64,000 bases of DNA. It comes from Bartonella queenslandensis. GTDB lineage: Bacteria > Pseudomonadota > Alphaproteobacteria > Rhizobiales > Rhizobiaceae. A program made the position numbers and the translations under genes. The DNA lies in the NCBI RefSeq assembly GCF_018155095.1, contig NZ_NAAI01000005.1, positions 116,112 to 180,111 of the forward strand, read 5' to 3'. Positions within the stretch are counted from its first letter, which is position 1, and each line of letters opens with the position of its first letter. The notes under the pieces were generated by a model that ran no database searches, was not told the DNA's origin, and was given only the letters and a program-made list of their open reading frames with translations. Positions 19,842 through 28,217 of this stretch are shown one piece after another.

Positions 19842-20204
19842 TTAAGCAGCAATAAGGATCTTTTCAACTTCATTGACGAGTTCACGTAAGTGAAACGGCT
19901 TAGAGAGAACCTTTGCATCAGGAGGAGCATCACTATTTGAATTGAGCGCAACCGCTGCAAAACCTGTAATGAACATTACGCGTAAATCAGGGTCAATTTC
20001 AGTCGCGCGTCGTGCAAGTTCGATTCCGTCCATCTCCGGCATCACAATGTCAGTCAGGAGAAGAGAAAATGGTTCTTCTTGTAAACGTTCATATGCGCTA
20101 ATACCATTATCGAAATCGGCGACTTCGTAGCCTGCACGTTCTAAGGCTTTTACGAGAAAGCGACGCATATCGTTATCATCTTCTGCGAGCAGGATTCGTT
20201 TCAT
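19842..20204 (-). CDS. cpdR: Single-domain response regulator CpdR
   Basis: A 120-residue stand-alone receiver domain from the ATG at 20204; the frame extends 14 codons upstream but the receiver fold begins at MKRILLAEDDNDMRRF. Acidic pocket Asp9-Asp10, phospho-acceptor Asp52 in LTDIVMPEMDG, and conserved Thr80 and Lys102 (SKPF) are all present. The sequence closely resembles CpdR, which when unphosphorylated primes the ClpXP protease for degradation of cell-cycle proteins including CtrA-pathway factors. It ends in Ala-Ala. CckA, the upstream kinase of this relay, is encoded about 7 kb away. Confidence 0.9.
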   Translation of the reverse strand: MKRILLAEDDNDMRRFLVKALERAGYEVADFDNGISAYERLQEEPFSLLLTDIVMPEMDGIELARRATEIDPDLRVMFITGFAAVALNSNSDAPPDAKVLSKPFHLRELVNEVEKILIAA

Positions 20205-21006
20205 GATTGTGTTCCAATGGCTCCATTTGTCAGGGTTTTGCCGCATCGATTATACAATACAGAGTATTTATAAAAAAGATGGTAAAATACTCATAATTGA
20301 AATGAATGGCAAAATGGTTAATTCTTATATTCTTATTTAAAATACAACATATTCGTTGTGAGTTGGTTAAATTCAAACGATATGTGATTTTGAAAAAAGA
20401 AGGGACGATCTAAAATTTTTAAGGTGATTCATTGCTATTTTTTTACATTGTATGATTCTTATCAGAATTCCATTAAAAAAATTATGAAAATTGTTACTGC
20501 AAGGTTGCTTGTATCAAGGAATTAGAATCATATTATGTTAATTTGTTGTTTTTGAAAGATTATCTTAAAAAAAATAGAATTTTTATAGTTATTGGCTTTT
20601 TGTAGAGATTTGGAAATGAATATTATCAACAATGTTTATTTTCAGAGCTTTATTTTAATGAATGAAAAATATTATTTTTTAGATATACTATAAAATTATT
20701 CCTTAATAATATATCAAAAATAGTAGTTTGATGTTTTATTTATAAAAATGAATTATAATGTATTAAGATAATTTTTTATATTTGTTTTATTAAACTATCA
20801 GTATTTTAATGATATTATTTATATATTTGTTATTTTTGTTATGAATTGTGAGTGAATATTTTTTATGGCTTATTTGTAGAGTTTATAAAACTAATCATAT
20901 GAGTGGTTAGAAGATGGAATCCATTATATAAGGAGTATTTATAGAACGGCATCGCTCATAGAAATTTTCGTTTTTAGTGGAGCAAAATGGAAGTTAAAGT
21001 TTCATA
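20205..21006. other. Very AT-rich spacer upstream of cpdR
   Basis: About 800 bp between the cpdR start and the 3' end of the hydrolase-like gene, made largely of A/T tracts. No gene, tRNA or clear hairpin was found. The part next to 20204 presumably carries the cpdR promoter, but no CtrA-type TTAA-N7-TTAA site could be placed with confidence against this background. Confidence 0.35.
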
Positions 21007-21954
21007 TTATTTTATAGATACATTATCGGGGATAAATGCATCAAATGCAGCCCAAAATTGTTTTTTGTGATCTTCATTATACATGATTGTATCAAGCTCA
21101 GCACCTGTAATAGTAATACTTTCTGTCAGGTGTGTGTATTGGCATAATTGCCGTACTTCAATATTGTTGGCAAGATTGTTTTGATTGGCGAGAATAAAGA
21201 GTGTTGGGATTTGTAAATGTCCGTGGCGTATATTTTTCTTCACAGAATCAATGACATTAAATACGGAAGCTATCCATCGGGATGTTGGAGGCTTAGTGAA
21301 AGGGGATGAGCCTTGATCCATGGGCCTCAATTGCATATTTTTTGGGGGTATTTTTTTAAATTTTTTTCCATCTTTTGCTGGTATAAAGCCAAGACCTATA
21401 TCAGAAAGAAATTGTGTTAATTTATGTTGAAAACCATTCGTTTTATTGCCAAATGGAGCAAAAACGGGAGAAACACAGAGCAATCTACTAAACTGATGAT
21501 TAATGATATCTAATCCGCTCAGTGCTATCAATCCTCCTATACCATAGGCGAGTATAGAGTAAGGGGGTGGACAATTAGGATAAACAATATTTTTAAGAAA
21601 TTCATGTAAGTCATTAATATCATTATTTATATCAAAGTAATATTTTCGGCTTTTTTTCCTTGTTTTGAAGGATGTTTTTTTTTGATCAAACCAGTCAAAT
21701 ATTGCTGTATGAAAGCCGCGTTGAGAAATTTCATTTATGGCTAAAAAATATGTTTCTAAAGTATTTGCATCGTTTTCAAGAATAACAATTGTTCCCTTAG
21801 ATTTTTTCACTTCAGGATATGTTATCGCAAAACAAATTTCGCGATCTATTGCTATTTTTAGGGTATTATAATGAATATTAGAAGGTGTCGATTCACGGTT
21901 TGTGAGATAAAGAGGTGTTTCCAATTGACATCCTTTACAAGTGTATTTTTGCAA
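21007..21954 (-). CDS. S33-family alpha/beta hydrolase lacking its catalytic triad
   Basis: A 315-residue protein that lines up with alphaproteobacterial lysophospholipase/serine aminopeptidase (S33) proteins. It has KGTIVILEND for the oxyanion strand, SQRGFHTAIFDWFDQ in place of the usual GYAVATFDWRGQG, and the typical tail QFWAAFDAFIPD. The nucleophile motif HSMGG has become YGIGG, so the serine position (138) is Gly. The acid region reads ANQNNLANN (Asn for Asp, about 259-260). The histidine motif GARHE reads GAELD. All three catalytic residues therefore appear lost while the frame stays open. It may be a pseudoenzyme or a gene in early decay. Confidence 0.7.
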   Translation of the reverse strand: MQKYTCKGCQLETPLYLTNRESTPSNIHYNTLKIAIDREICFAITYPEVKKSKGTIVILENDANTLETYFLAINEISQRGFHTAIFDWFDQKKTSFKTRKKSRKYYFDINNDINDLHEFLKNIVYPNCPPPYSILAYGIGGLIALSGLDIINHQFSRLLCVSPVFAPFGNKTNGFQHKLTQFLSDIGLGFIPAKDGKKFKKIPPKNMQLRPMDQGSSPFTKPPTSRWIASVFNVIDSVKKNIRHGHLQIPTLFILANQNNLANNIEVRQLCQYTHLTESITITGAELDTIMYNEDHKKQFWAAFDAFIPDNVSIK

Positions 21955-22072
21955 CTTAGCACAACATGAGATAATGAGAGAGCTTTGATATTTATGTAAT
22001 GAAGAAGAAAGATTAAGAAAGGGGTATGTTGTTTTTTAGATAATCGTTTTTGTCAATTTCAGGTACAAAAGA

Positions 22073-22104
22073 GTTGAAATAAGGGAAAATGATTACCAAA
22101 TAAT
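22073..22104 (+). promoter_or_regulatory. Possible heat-shock (RpoH-type) promoter of hsp20
   Basis: GTTGAAA at 22073-22079 is followed after 16 bp by CCAAAT at 22096-22101. This loosely resembles RpoH promoters (CTTGAAA, then a CCCATAT-like box). It lies about 105 bp upstream of a small heat-shock gene, which leaves a leader long enough for an RNA thermometer. Confidence 0.3.
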
Positions 22105-22109
22105 ATAGT

Positions 22110-22210
22110 GAGGTCGCCATGATGGGGCCGCGGGTTCACAAGTAAGTTCGCCATTTGGGAGCTTTGTGAGTCAATTATAAACTATAGTCGCTCTAAAGGA
22201 GGGCAATATT
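22110..22210 (+). promoter_or_regulatory. ROSE-like RNA thermometer in the hsp20 leader
   Basis: The roughly 100-nt leader contains GGCCGCGG near its start and ends with TCGCT (22188-22192) just before the AGGAGGG ribosome binding site. ROSE elements of rhizobial small heat-shock genes carry a conserved U(U/C)GCU that masks the ribosome binding site. Here GCTCT (22190-22194) can pair with AGGGC (22200-22204) around a 5-nt loop. The match is by motif and position; the full fold was not computed. Confidence 0.45.
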
Positions 22211-22678
22211 ATGCGTCAAGTAGATTTTTCACCATTTTATCGTTCCACAGTAGGTTTTGATCATCTTTTTAACTGGTTTGATTCTAGAACACAACCAGAG
22301 GAAATTTCTTCCTATCCCCCATATAATATCGAACGTTTAACTGAAGATTCTTATAGAATTTCTATGGCTGTTGCTGGTTTTTCGCAAGATGAAATTGACA
22401 TTGAAACACATTGTAATCAGCTGATCGTTAAGGGAGATAGAAAGCCTGAAAAGGAGGATGAAGAACGAGAGTTTCTTTATCGAGGGATTGCTTCGCGTGC
22501 TTTTGAGCGGCGTTTTCACTTGGCTGATCATGTGAAAGTTATTGGGGCAGAGCTTGGAGATGGGCTTCTTCATATTCAGCTTAAAAGGGAAATGCCAGCT
22601 GAATTAAAACCCAAAAAAATAGCTGTGCAAATGTCACCTTCCATTACAAAAAATGATAAGAGCAGCATTATCGCATAA
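22211..22678 (+). CDS. Small heat-shock protein, Hsp20/IbpA type
   Basis: A 155-residue alpha-crystallin domain protein. The start MRQVDFSPFYRSTVGFDHLFNWFD is the typical class A rhizobial N-terminus. YPPYNIERLTEDSYRISMAVAGFSQDEIDIE and RAFERRFHLADHVKVIGAELGDGLLHIQL carry the domain, and the C-terminal tail has PKKIAVQ as the I-x-V-like anchor. It is an ATP-independent holdase that binds unfolding proteins under heat stress. A leader with ROSE-like features precedes it and a GC-rich hairpin follows. Confidence 0.92.
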   Translation: MRQVDFSPFYRSTVGFDHLFNWFDSRTQPEEISSYPPYNIERLTEDSYRISMAVAGFSQDEIDIETHCNQLIVKGDRKPEKEDEEREFLYRGIASRAFERRFHLADHVKVIGAELGDGLLHIQLKREMPAELKPKKIAVQMSPSITKNDKSSIIA

Positions 22679-22733
22679 AAAAATTTAGAAAATATGAGAA
22701 TAAAATAATTGTAAATATTTAAAAGAATAAAGT

Positions 22734-22758
22734 AACGCGAGGCAAAGGTCTCGCGTTT
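22734..22758 (+). terminator. Stem-loop after hsp20
   Basis: AACGCGAG (22734-22741) pairs perfectly with CTCGCGTT (22750-22757) across an 8-nt loop, followed by TTCC. It lies 56 bp after the hsp20 stop and is GC-rich against an AT-rich background. The T tract is short, so it may terminate weakly or only protect the 3' end. Confidence 0.5.
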
Positions 22759-22924
22759 CCTATGTATCCTCGTGAGAGCGAAGATGTTTCTCATAAAGAT
22801 GGTGTCTTTCAAATTAACGATAAAATATTCATTGCACATTTACTCTACGTTGAAGAAAAAACATGTATGTGCCAATTGAAATAAAAAAACTCTTAATAAG
22901 CTATGTCCTATAGCGTTTTAAAAA

Positions 22925-23001
<77 letters not shown>

Positions 23002-23605
23002 AGTCTGTGTGAAACGATTAAATGACTGTTTCTTTAAAGGCAAGAGAAAAAATAAACAGAACAAAATCTAAAATGCTCTTACATTGACAGCTTTTGAAAG
23101 TGAAAATTTTTTTCTATCTATATACCGTTCCTCGTCTAGGGTAAGTAATGAATCTGTAAAGTTTTTTGTTATCATTAAATTTTGAGCTCTATAGTTAATA
23201 GACTTTATTCATTTAACTTCTTTTGCTGATTATGACGAGGGAAGATTTATAATTTTAGGGGGATTTGATAAGAAGAGGAGCATTAATTAAGTGCGAGAAG
23301 TGTGTTTTTTTATCTCATCGTTTATTAAAAATAAATATTTTTTAAAAGGTTATCATTGAATGTATGGCATTGAAATGTTTTCTTTCGTTTAGAGTTTTTA
23401 TAGCAGAGCTGTTTTTACGTTTTATGTGAGCAAAAAATTGTAAATCCTAGACTTTACAATGAAAAATCTCATTTTATGAGGATGCATTATAAAAAGGTTA
23501 GGATGTTTTAATTTATGTTTTGTTGTTTTTTTCCTAAAGTACCAGATAGAATATGGTAGAGAAAAAACGTTTAAAGTATCTATTGAACCAAGAAAAGAGT
23601 AAACG
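23002..23605. other. Spacer upstream of the IscA-type gene
   Basis: About 600 bp, AT-rich, between tRNA-Pro(GGG) and the A-type iron-sulfur carrier gene. It presumably contains the promoters of both. No open reading frame with coding character, repeat or hairpin was identified. Confidence 0.35.
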
Positions 23606-23980
23606 ATGAATCGTTTTTCGGTAATAAGTTTAACACAAGCCGCTGTGAGTCGCGTTAAAGCAATTATGGATGCAAAAGATGCACGAGGTATTCTTGTTGG
23701 GATCAAAAAAGGCGGTTGTGCAGGGATGGAATATACAATTACTCTCGTCAAAGAAGAGGGAATAGAGGCAGATGCTGTTGAAGTGAATGGTGCTCGTGTT
23801 TTCATAGCGCATGATGCGGTGTTATTTTTATTAGGAACACAGATGGATTATGAAGTGACAACGCTTCGTTCTGGTTTTGTTTTTAAAAATCCTAATCAAG
23901 TTTCAGCATGTGGGTGTGGCGAGTCAGTGGAACTTCGTCCTGCTACCCAAGATCAATATAAAACGAATCAAGCTTCGTGA
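23606..23980 (+). CDS. A-type iron-sulfur cluster carrier (IscA/SufA/HesB family)
   Basis: A 124-residue protein with the three cluster-binding cysteines of the family: Cys38 in KKGGCAGMEY, and Cys102 and Cys104 in SACGCGESV. The C-terminal tail is a little longer than average. It binds and hands over Fe-S clusters to target enzymes. No suf operon genes are adjacent; in many rhizobia sufA closes the suf operon, so this could be a stand-alone sufA or an erpA/iscA-type gene. Gene symbol is left open for that reason. Confidence 0.88.
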   Translation: MNRFSVISLTQAAVSRVKAIMDAKDARGILVGIKKGGCAGMEYTITLVKEEGIEADAVEVNGARVFIAHDAVLFLLGTQMDYEVTTLRSGFVFKNPNQVSACGCGESVELRPATQDQYKTNQAS

Positions 23981-24057
23981 GATTATCCAAGCTTAGGGAA
24001 ATTATCATTGAGTAATTCTAGGAGGTTTGTTTTCTTAGTACAAGAACCTCATATTTT

Positions 24058-24867
24058 TTATCGTTCATTTTTAGCTCGCTTCCAAAGTACTTCCATTTCG
24101 TTCAAGGATGCATCAGTGAGTGTTTTAGATTGAGTGGATAGCTTTTCTTCAATATAGGCAAAACGATTTCGGAATTTTGTATTTGTTTTTTTTAATGCTT
24201 TTTGTGAATCAATTGCTAAGTGGCGCGCCAGATTAAGAAGAACAAAGTAGACATCTCCAAACTCTGCTTCTATTTCTGAATTTTTTTTATTTTTGATGGC
24301 TTCTTTGAGCTCTTCGAGTTCTTCTTCTATTTTGGCAAAAATTTTATCACTTTCTTGCCAATCAAAACCTACTCTCGCTGCTTCTTCTTGTAAAGCAAGG
24401 GCCTCTTGGTTTGCTGGCTGGATTGATTTTATTTTTGCAAGAATGCTTGAATTGGTGTTTTTTTCTTTGCAAAAATTCTTTTGTTCAGCCTGTTCTTCTT
24501 TTTTTATATATTCCCACTCTTCTTTTATAAATCCTCGTTTTTTTTGCTCGGCATTTCCAAAAACATGAGGATGGCGGCGAATCATTTTTGCCGTGATCGC
24601 GTAAATAACATCTTCAAAAGTAAAGCTGCCTTCTTCTTGTGCAATAGTTGCATGATAAACAACCTGTAAAAGAAGATCACCAAGTTCTTCACAGAGATCT
24701 TTTCGGTTTTTTCGTTCAATGGCATCGATGACTTCGTAAACTTCTTCGAGGATATAGGGTATGAGGGATTCAAAAGTTTGTTTTTTATGCCAGAGACAAC
24801 CATGATCAGGACTTCGTAATTCAGTGATAATTGTGGTGAGATCTTTGATATTTTTTGAGGCTAACAT
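24058..24867 (-). CDS. mazG: Nucleoside triphosphate pyrophosphohydrolase MazG
   Basis: A 269-residue tandem MazG protein. The first unit has CLWHKKQTFESLIPYILEEVYE and then ELGDLLLQVVYHA with the EExxE and ExxD metal sites. The second has EEELEELKEAI and EAEFGDVYFVLLNLARHL. MazG hydrolyses NTPs to NMP and pyrophosphate and is linked to ppGpp control and clearing of abnormal nucleotides. The sequence reads CLWHKKQT where CPWDREQT is usual. The gene is convergent with the IscA-type gene. Confidence 0.9.
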   Translation of the reverse strand: MLASKNIKDLTTIITELRSPDHGCLWHKKQTFESLIPYILEEVYEVIDAIERKNRKDLCEELGDLLLQVVYHATIAQEEGSFTFEDVIYAITAKMIRRHPHVFGNAEQKKRGFIKEEWEYIKKEEQAEQKNFCKEKNTNSSILAKIKSIQPANQEALALQEEAARVGFDWQESDKIFAKIEEELEELKEAIKNKKNSEIEAEFGDVYFVLLNLARHLAIDSQKALKKTNTKFRNRFAYIEEKLSTQSKTLTDASLNEMEVLWKRAKNER

Positions 24868-24901
24868 TTATATTTCCGCTGTAAGCAATAAAGCTTATGT
24901 T

Positions 24902-25834
24902 TTAGATATCCCAACGTCTATGTAACCACATCCATTGTCCAGGATATTCACGAACCCAAGTTTCAACAATATCATTTAATTTTTGTGTAGAAGCAGCTAT
25001 ATCAATATCATTTTTTGCATCACGTGGAAGTTCTACATGTTCATATAATTCTAAACGATGCCGTCCTCCAGGCAGACGAATACAACGTGCTGGATAAATA
25101 TCACAGTTATATTGTCGCGCAAGCTTTATAATTAAGGGATTTGTTTTAAGGGGTTTGTTAAAAAATGTTCCCATGATACCGCGGCGAAACTTTTGATCAA
25201 CGAGCATACCAACATTTTTACCTTCTGCTAATTTACCTGCTAATGCCCATGCTGCACCGGCTTTAGAGGGAACAAGATGTCCCATAGAAGTTTGTCGTGC
25301 TTTAAGGACTCGTTTGGCAACATAAGGGTTATTAGGTGGTCTAAATAATACCGTAACATTCAGATCAAAACTTTGTGCACAAATAGGCAGAAGTTCAAAA
25401 TTTCCGGTATGTGCTGTGAAAAAAATATGCGGCTTTTTTTCATTCTTTAATCGTTCAAAGATTTCAACTCCTTTAACCTCAATAAAACCGGGTTTATCCG
25501 CATAAGGATCAAAATCAAAAATTTTATCAAGATAAATATATTCGGCGAGCAAGCGTCCTATATTTTCCCACATTTCTATTGCAATCGCATGGTGTTCTTT
25601 CTCGGTTTTTTCTGGATAGGCACTCCTAAGGTTTGCAAGTGTTATTTGATGACGGTGGGTAAGGGGACCAATTTTTTTTGCTAACCAAGAAAAAAAAGAA
25701 ATTCCCATTTGGGCTGGAAAGCATTTTAAAATAAATAAAGAACCAAAGAGCAGATATGCCCACAACAAGTAGGATATTTTTTTAGCTGTAATTTTAATAC
25801 GATATATGATTTTTTTAAGAAAAAGCTTCATCAT
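24902..25834 (-). CDS. lpxXL: Lipid A very-long-chain acyltransferase LpxXL (LpxL/HtrB family)
   Basis: A 310-residue membrane-anchored acyltransferase. One N-terminal hydrophobic segment (about 21-38) is followed by the H-x4-E catalytic motif as HTGNFE (His142, Glu147), VDQKFRRGIMGTFF and a C-terminal YPGQWMWLHRRW block. Its position as last gene of the acpXL-fabF2XL-fabF1XL-adh cluster identifies it as the enzyme that transfers the very long (omega-1)-hydroxy fatty acid from AcpXL to lipid A. It begins 3 bp after the dehydrogenase stop codon. Confidence 0.85.
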   Translation of the reverse strand: MMKLFLKKIIYRIKITAKKISYLLWAYLLFGSLFILKCFPAQMGISFFSWLAKKIGPLTHRHQITLANLRSAYPEKTEKEHHAIAIEMWENIGRLLAEYIYLDKIFDFDPYADKPGFIEVKGVEIFERLKNEKKPHIFFTAHTGNFELLPICAQSFDLNVTVLFRPPNNPYVAKRVLKARQTSMGHLVPSKAGAAWALAGKLAEGKNVGMLVDQKFRRGIMGTFFNKPLKTNPLIIKLARQYNCDIYPARCIRLPGGRHRLELYEHVELPRDAKNDIDIAASTQKLNDIVETWVREYPGQWMWLHRRWDI

Positions 25835-25837
25835 GAT

Positions 25838-26866
25838 TTAATTAATTTTAAGAATAATTTTACCAAAAACATCACGGCTTTCCATTCGTTTTAAAGCAGT
25901 ATTTATGTCGTCAAGTCCAACAATTGTATCAATGACAGGGTGTACGGCTTTTTGTGCCATTTTTTGCATGGCATTTTTCATATTTTCCATACGACAGCCA
26001 AATGAACCGAATATCTTCAGTTGTTGCTGGAATAATTGCATGAGATTTATTGGTGCTGAAACACCAGAGGTAGAACCGCAAGTCACTAAGCGTGCTCCTT
26101 TTTTCATACATAACAGAGAACCGCTCCATGTATCGACACCAACGTGCTCAAAAACAACGTCAACACCCTTTTTTTGAGTTAATTTACGTACCACACCTTC
26201 AAAACGATCTTGACGATAATTAATCACATGATCGGCTCCAAGAGAGTGTGCTTTTGCAATTTTTTCATCTGAACCTACCGTGGTGATAACGGTGCAACCC
26301 ATATGTTTTGCAAGTTGAATGGCTGCAGAGCCAATACCGGAACCACCAGCTTGTATCAGGATTGTTTCTCCAGCTTGTAATTTTGCGTTATCGAAAAGCA
26401 TATGTTCTACGGTGCCAAAAGTAATGGGAGCAACAGCGGCTTGGAATTCATCACATTGGGGAGGGGCTGGAACCAATAAACGCGCTGGTAAATTGACAAG
26501 CTCACAAGCAAATCCATCAAGATGAAAACCATAGACTCCCTTTACATCAGAGCAAAGATTATCCCGTCCTTCATGACAAGCTTGACATACTCCGCAAGTT
26601 TGTGCACCATAAATTGAGACGATTTGTCCAAGGTGTAAATCTTTAACATGGCTTCCCAGTTGCGTAATTTCACCGGAAGCTTCGGCACCAATGATGAGGG
26701 GCATTTTTCTTTTCGCGAAAGCCATCCCACGCCAGCCCCATACATCAATATGATTCAGAGCAACAACTTTTATACGTACTGTTACTTCATCGGGGCGTGG
26801 AGATGGTGGTGGGGAAATATTAGTGATTTCAAGCCGACGATCATCGAAGAGTTGCAGTGCACGCAT
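25838..26866 (-). CDS. Zinc-type alcohol dehydrogenase/quinone oxidoreductase of the VLCFA cluster
   Basis: A 342-residue MDR-superfamily oxidoreductase. GAEASGEITQLG and GVCQACHEGRDNLCSDVKG (structural zinc cysteines) lie in the N-terminal half. The Rossmann motif QAGGSGIGSAAIQLAKHMG binds NAD(P)H. Start set at ATG 26866, six bp after AAGGGG; an ATG two codons upstream is less well spaced. In rhizobial acpXL clusters this position is held by adh2XL, thought to act as an enoyl reductase-like or dehydrogenase step in very-long-chain acyl synthesis. The exact reaction is inferred from position only. Confidence 0.82.
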   Translation of the reverse strand: MRALQLFDDRRLEITNISPPPSPRPDEVTVRIKVVALNHIDVWGWRGMAFAKRKMPLIIGAEASGEITQLGSHVKDLHLGQIVSIYGAQTCGVCQACHEGRDNLCSDVKGVYGFHLDGFACELVNLPARLLVPAPPQCDEFQAAVAPITFGTVEHMLFDNAKLQAGETILIQAGGSGIGSAAIQLAKHMGCTVITTVGSDEKIAKAHSLGADHVINYRQDRFEGVVRKLTQKKGVDVVFEHVGVDTWSGSLLCMKKGARLVTCGSTSGVSAPINLMQLFQQQLKIFGSFGCRMENMKNAMQKMAQKAVHPVIDTIVGLDDINTALKRMESRDVFGKIILKIN

Positions 26867-26927
26867 TATCATCCCCTTAAATATATACTATTAAGTTAGC
26901 GTTATAAAATTTTTGTTCTATAAAGGA

Positions 26928-28202
26928 TTATCCTTTATAGGCCGTGATAACAAGACTCGTATTTTGACCACCAAATCCAAATGAGTTTGACAAAACCGCA
27001 TTGACATTGGCTTTACGGCTATGATGAGGAACAACATCTAAAGGAATAGCAGGATCGGGATTATCGTAATTTATTGTAGGTGGAAGTATCCCCGATTGAA
27101 TGGTCAAAAGCGAAAAAACAGCTTCTATGGCACCAGCAGCTGTTAAGGTATGTCCAATCATTGATTTATTAGAAGAAACGGGAATATGCTCTAGAATGTC
27201 ACCGAAGACTGTTGATAACGCAAGATATTCCATTTTCTCATTTTCAGGTGTAGAGGTTCCGTGGGCATTAATATAGTCAATTTCATGGATGGTTATTTGT
27301 GCATCATTTAAGGCTTTGCGAACGGATCCAATCGCTGGTGATGCATCGGGTTTTGAACGTGTACGGTGAAAATCATCGGCTGTTTCTCCACAGCCCGCTA
27401 AAATTCCTAAAATTGTAGCATTACGGTTTAATGCGCTTTGAAGAGATTCAAGAACAAGGGCACCTGAACCTTCTGCCATAACAAAGCCATCTCGATCACG
27501 ACTGAAGGGTTTTGCTGCTTTTTCTGCAGGTTCATTCTGAGTGGAAAGAGCAGATAATAATGAAAAGCGAATGAGAGATTCTGCTGAAACTGATCCATCT
27601 GTCGCAATCGTGAGAGCGCGATTTGTTTCTCCTCGTTGAATAGATTCAACGCCTAATTGAATTGCTGTTGCACCAGATGCACAAGCCGTGGAAAGTGTAA
27701 CGGGAAGTCCTTTTGTGCCAAAGGTTTTTTGCAGTTTTTCTGCAATGGCACCAAATTGTGTGGTTTCAAAAAGTGCTTCATGGAGTTTATGCTTACAAAT
27801 TTTAAGAAGATGGGCATAAGAAGGCTCATTATTGAATTCTTCCTCTTGATCAAGACTAAAACGTGCTTGCCATTCAAGTTCAACAGGGGGAGCAGCGAGA
27901 AAGAGTGGTCCATTAAAATTTGTTTTATCAAGAGCAGCTTGTTCTAAAGCTTCTTCAGCAGAAAGATGTGCAAGTTTTTCAGAAAGAGCTGAAGCACCAA
28001 GCGTACTTTCTTTGAGAAAATCAATTGTTCCAGCAATATATGTATTTAATCCCTCAACGGGAAAACGCGTTATTTTGTGGATGCCGCTTATACCGCTTGT
28101 TAATTTCTGCCAATTTTCATGTTTTCCTTGTCCTAGTGATGTGACAACGCCTGCTCCAGTTATTGCTACAAGTGGACGTCCAAAATGATCATGATATTTC
28201 AC
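26928..28202 (-). CDS. fabF1XL: Beta-ketoacyl-ACP synthase FabF1XL (catalytic)
   Basis: A 424-residue condensing enzyme with a full catalytic set: Cys174 in STACASG, His314 in NAHGTST, Lys346 and His351 in SNKSMIGHTLTAAGA. The start codon is GTG at 28202, preceded by GAAGGGAAA. It elongates acyl chains on AcpXL toward a C26-C28 length used on lipid A. It follows fabF2XL with a 15 bp gap; by sequence this is the active partner of the pair. Confidence 0.9.
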   Translation of the reverse strand: MKYHDHFGRPLVAITGAGVVTSLGQGKHENWQKLTSGISGIHKITRFPVEGLNTYIAGTIDFLKESTLGASALSEKLAHLSAEEALEQAALDKTNFNGPLFLAAPPVELEWQARFSLDQEEEFNNEPSYAHLLKICKHKLHEALFETTQFGAIAEKLQKTFGTKGLPVTLSTACASGATAIQLGVESIQRGETNRALTIATDGSVSAESLIRFSLLSALSTQNEPAEKAAKPFSRDRDGFVMAEGSGALVLESLQSALNRNATILGILAGCGETADDFHRTRSKPDASPAIGSVRKALNDAQITIHEIDYINAHGTSTPENEKMEYLALSTVFGDILEHIPVSSNKSMIGHTLTAAGAIEAVFSLLTIQSGILPPTINYDNPDPAIPLDVVPHHSRKANVNAVLSNSFGFGGQNTSLVITAYKG

Positions 28203-28217
28203 TATAGAAATTTCCCT

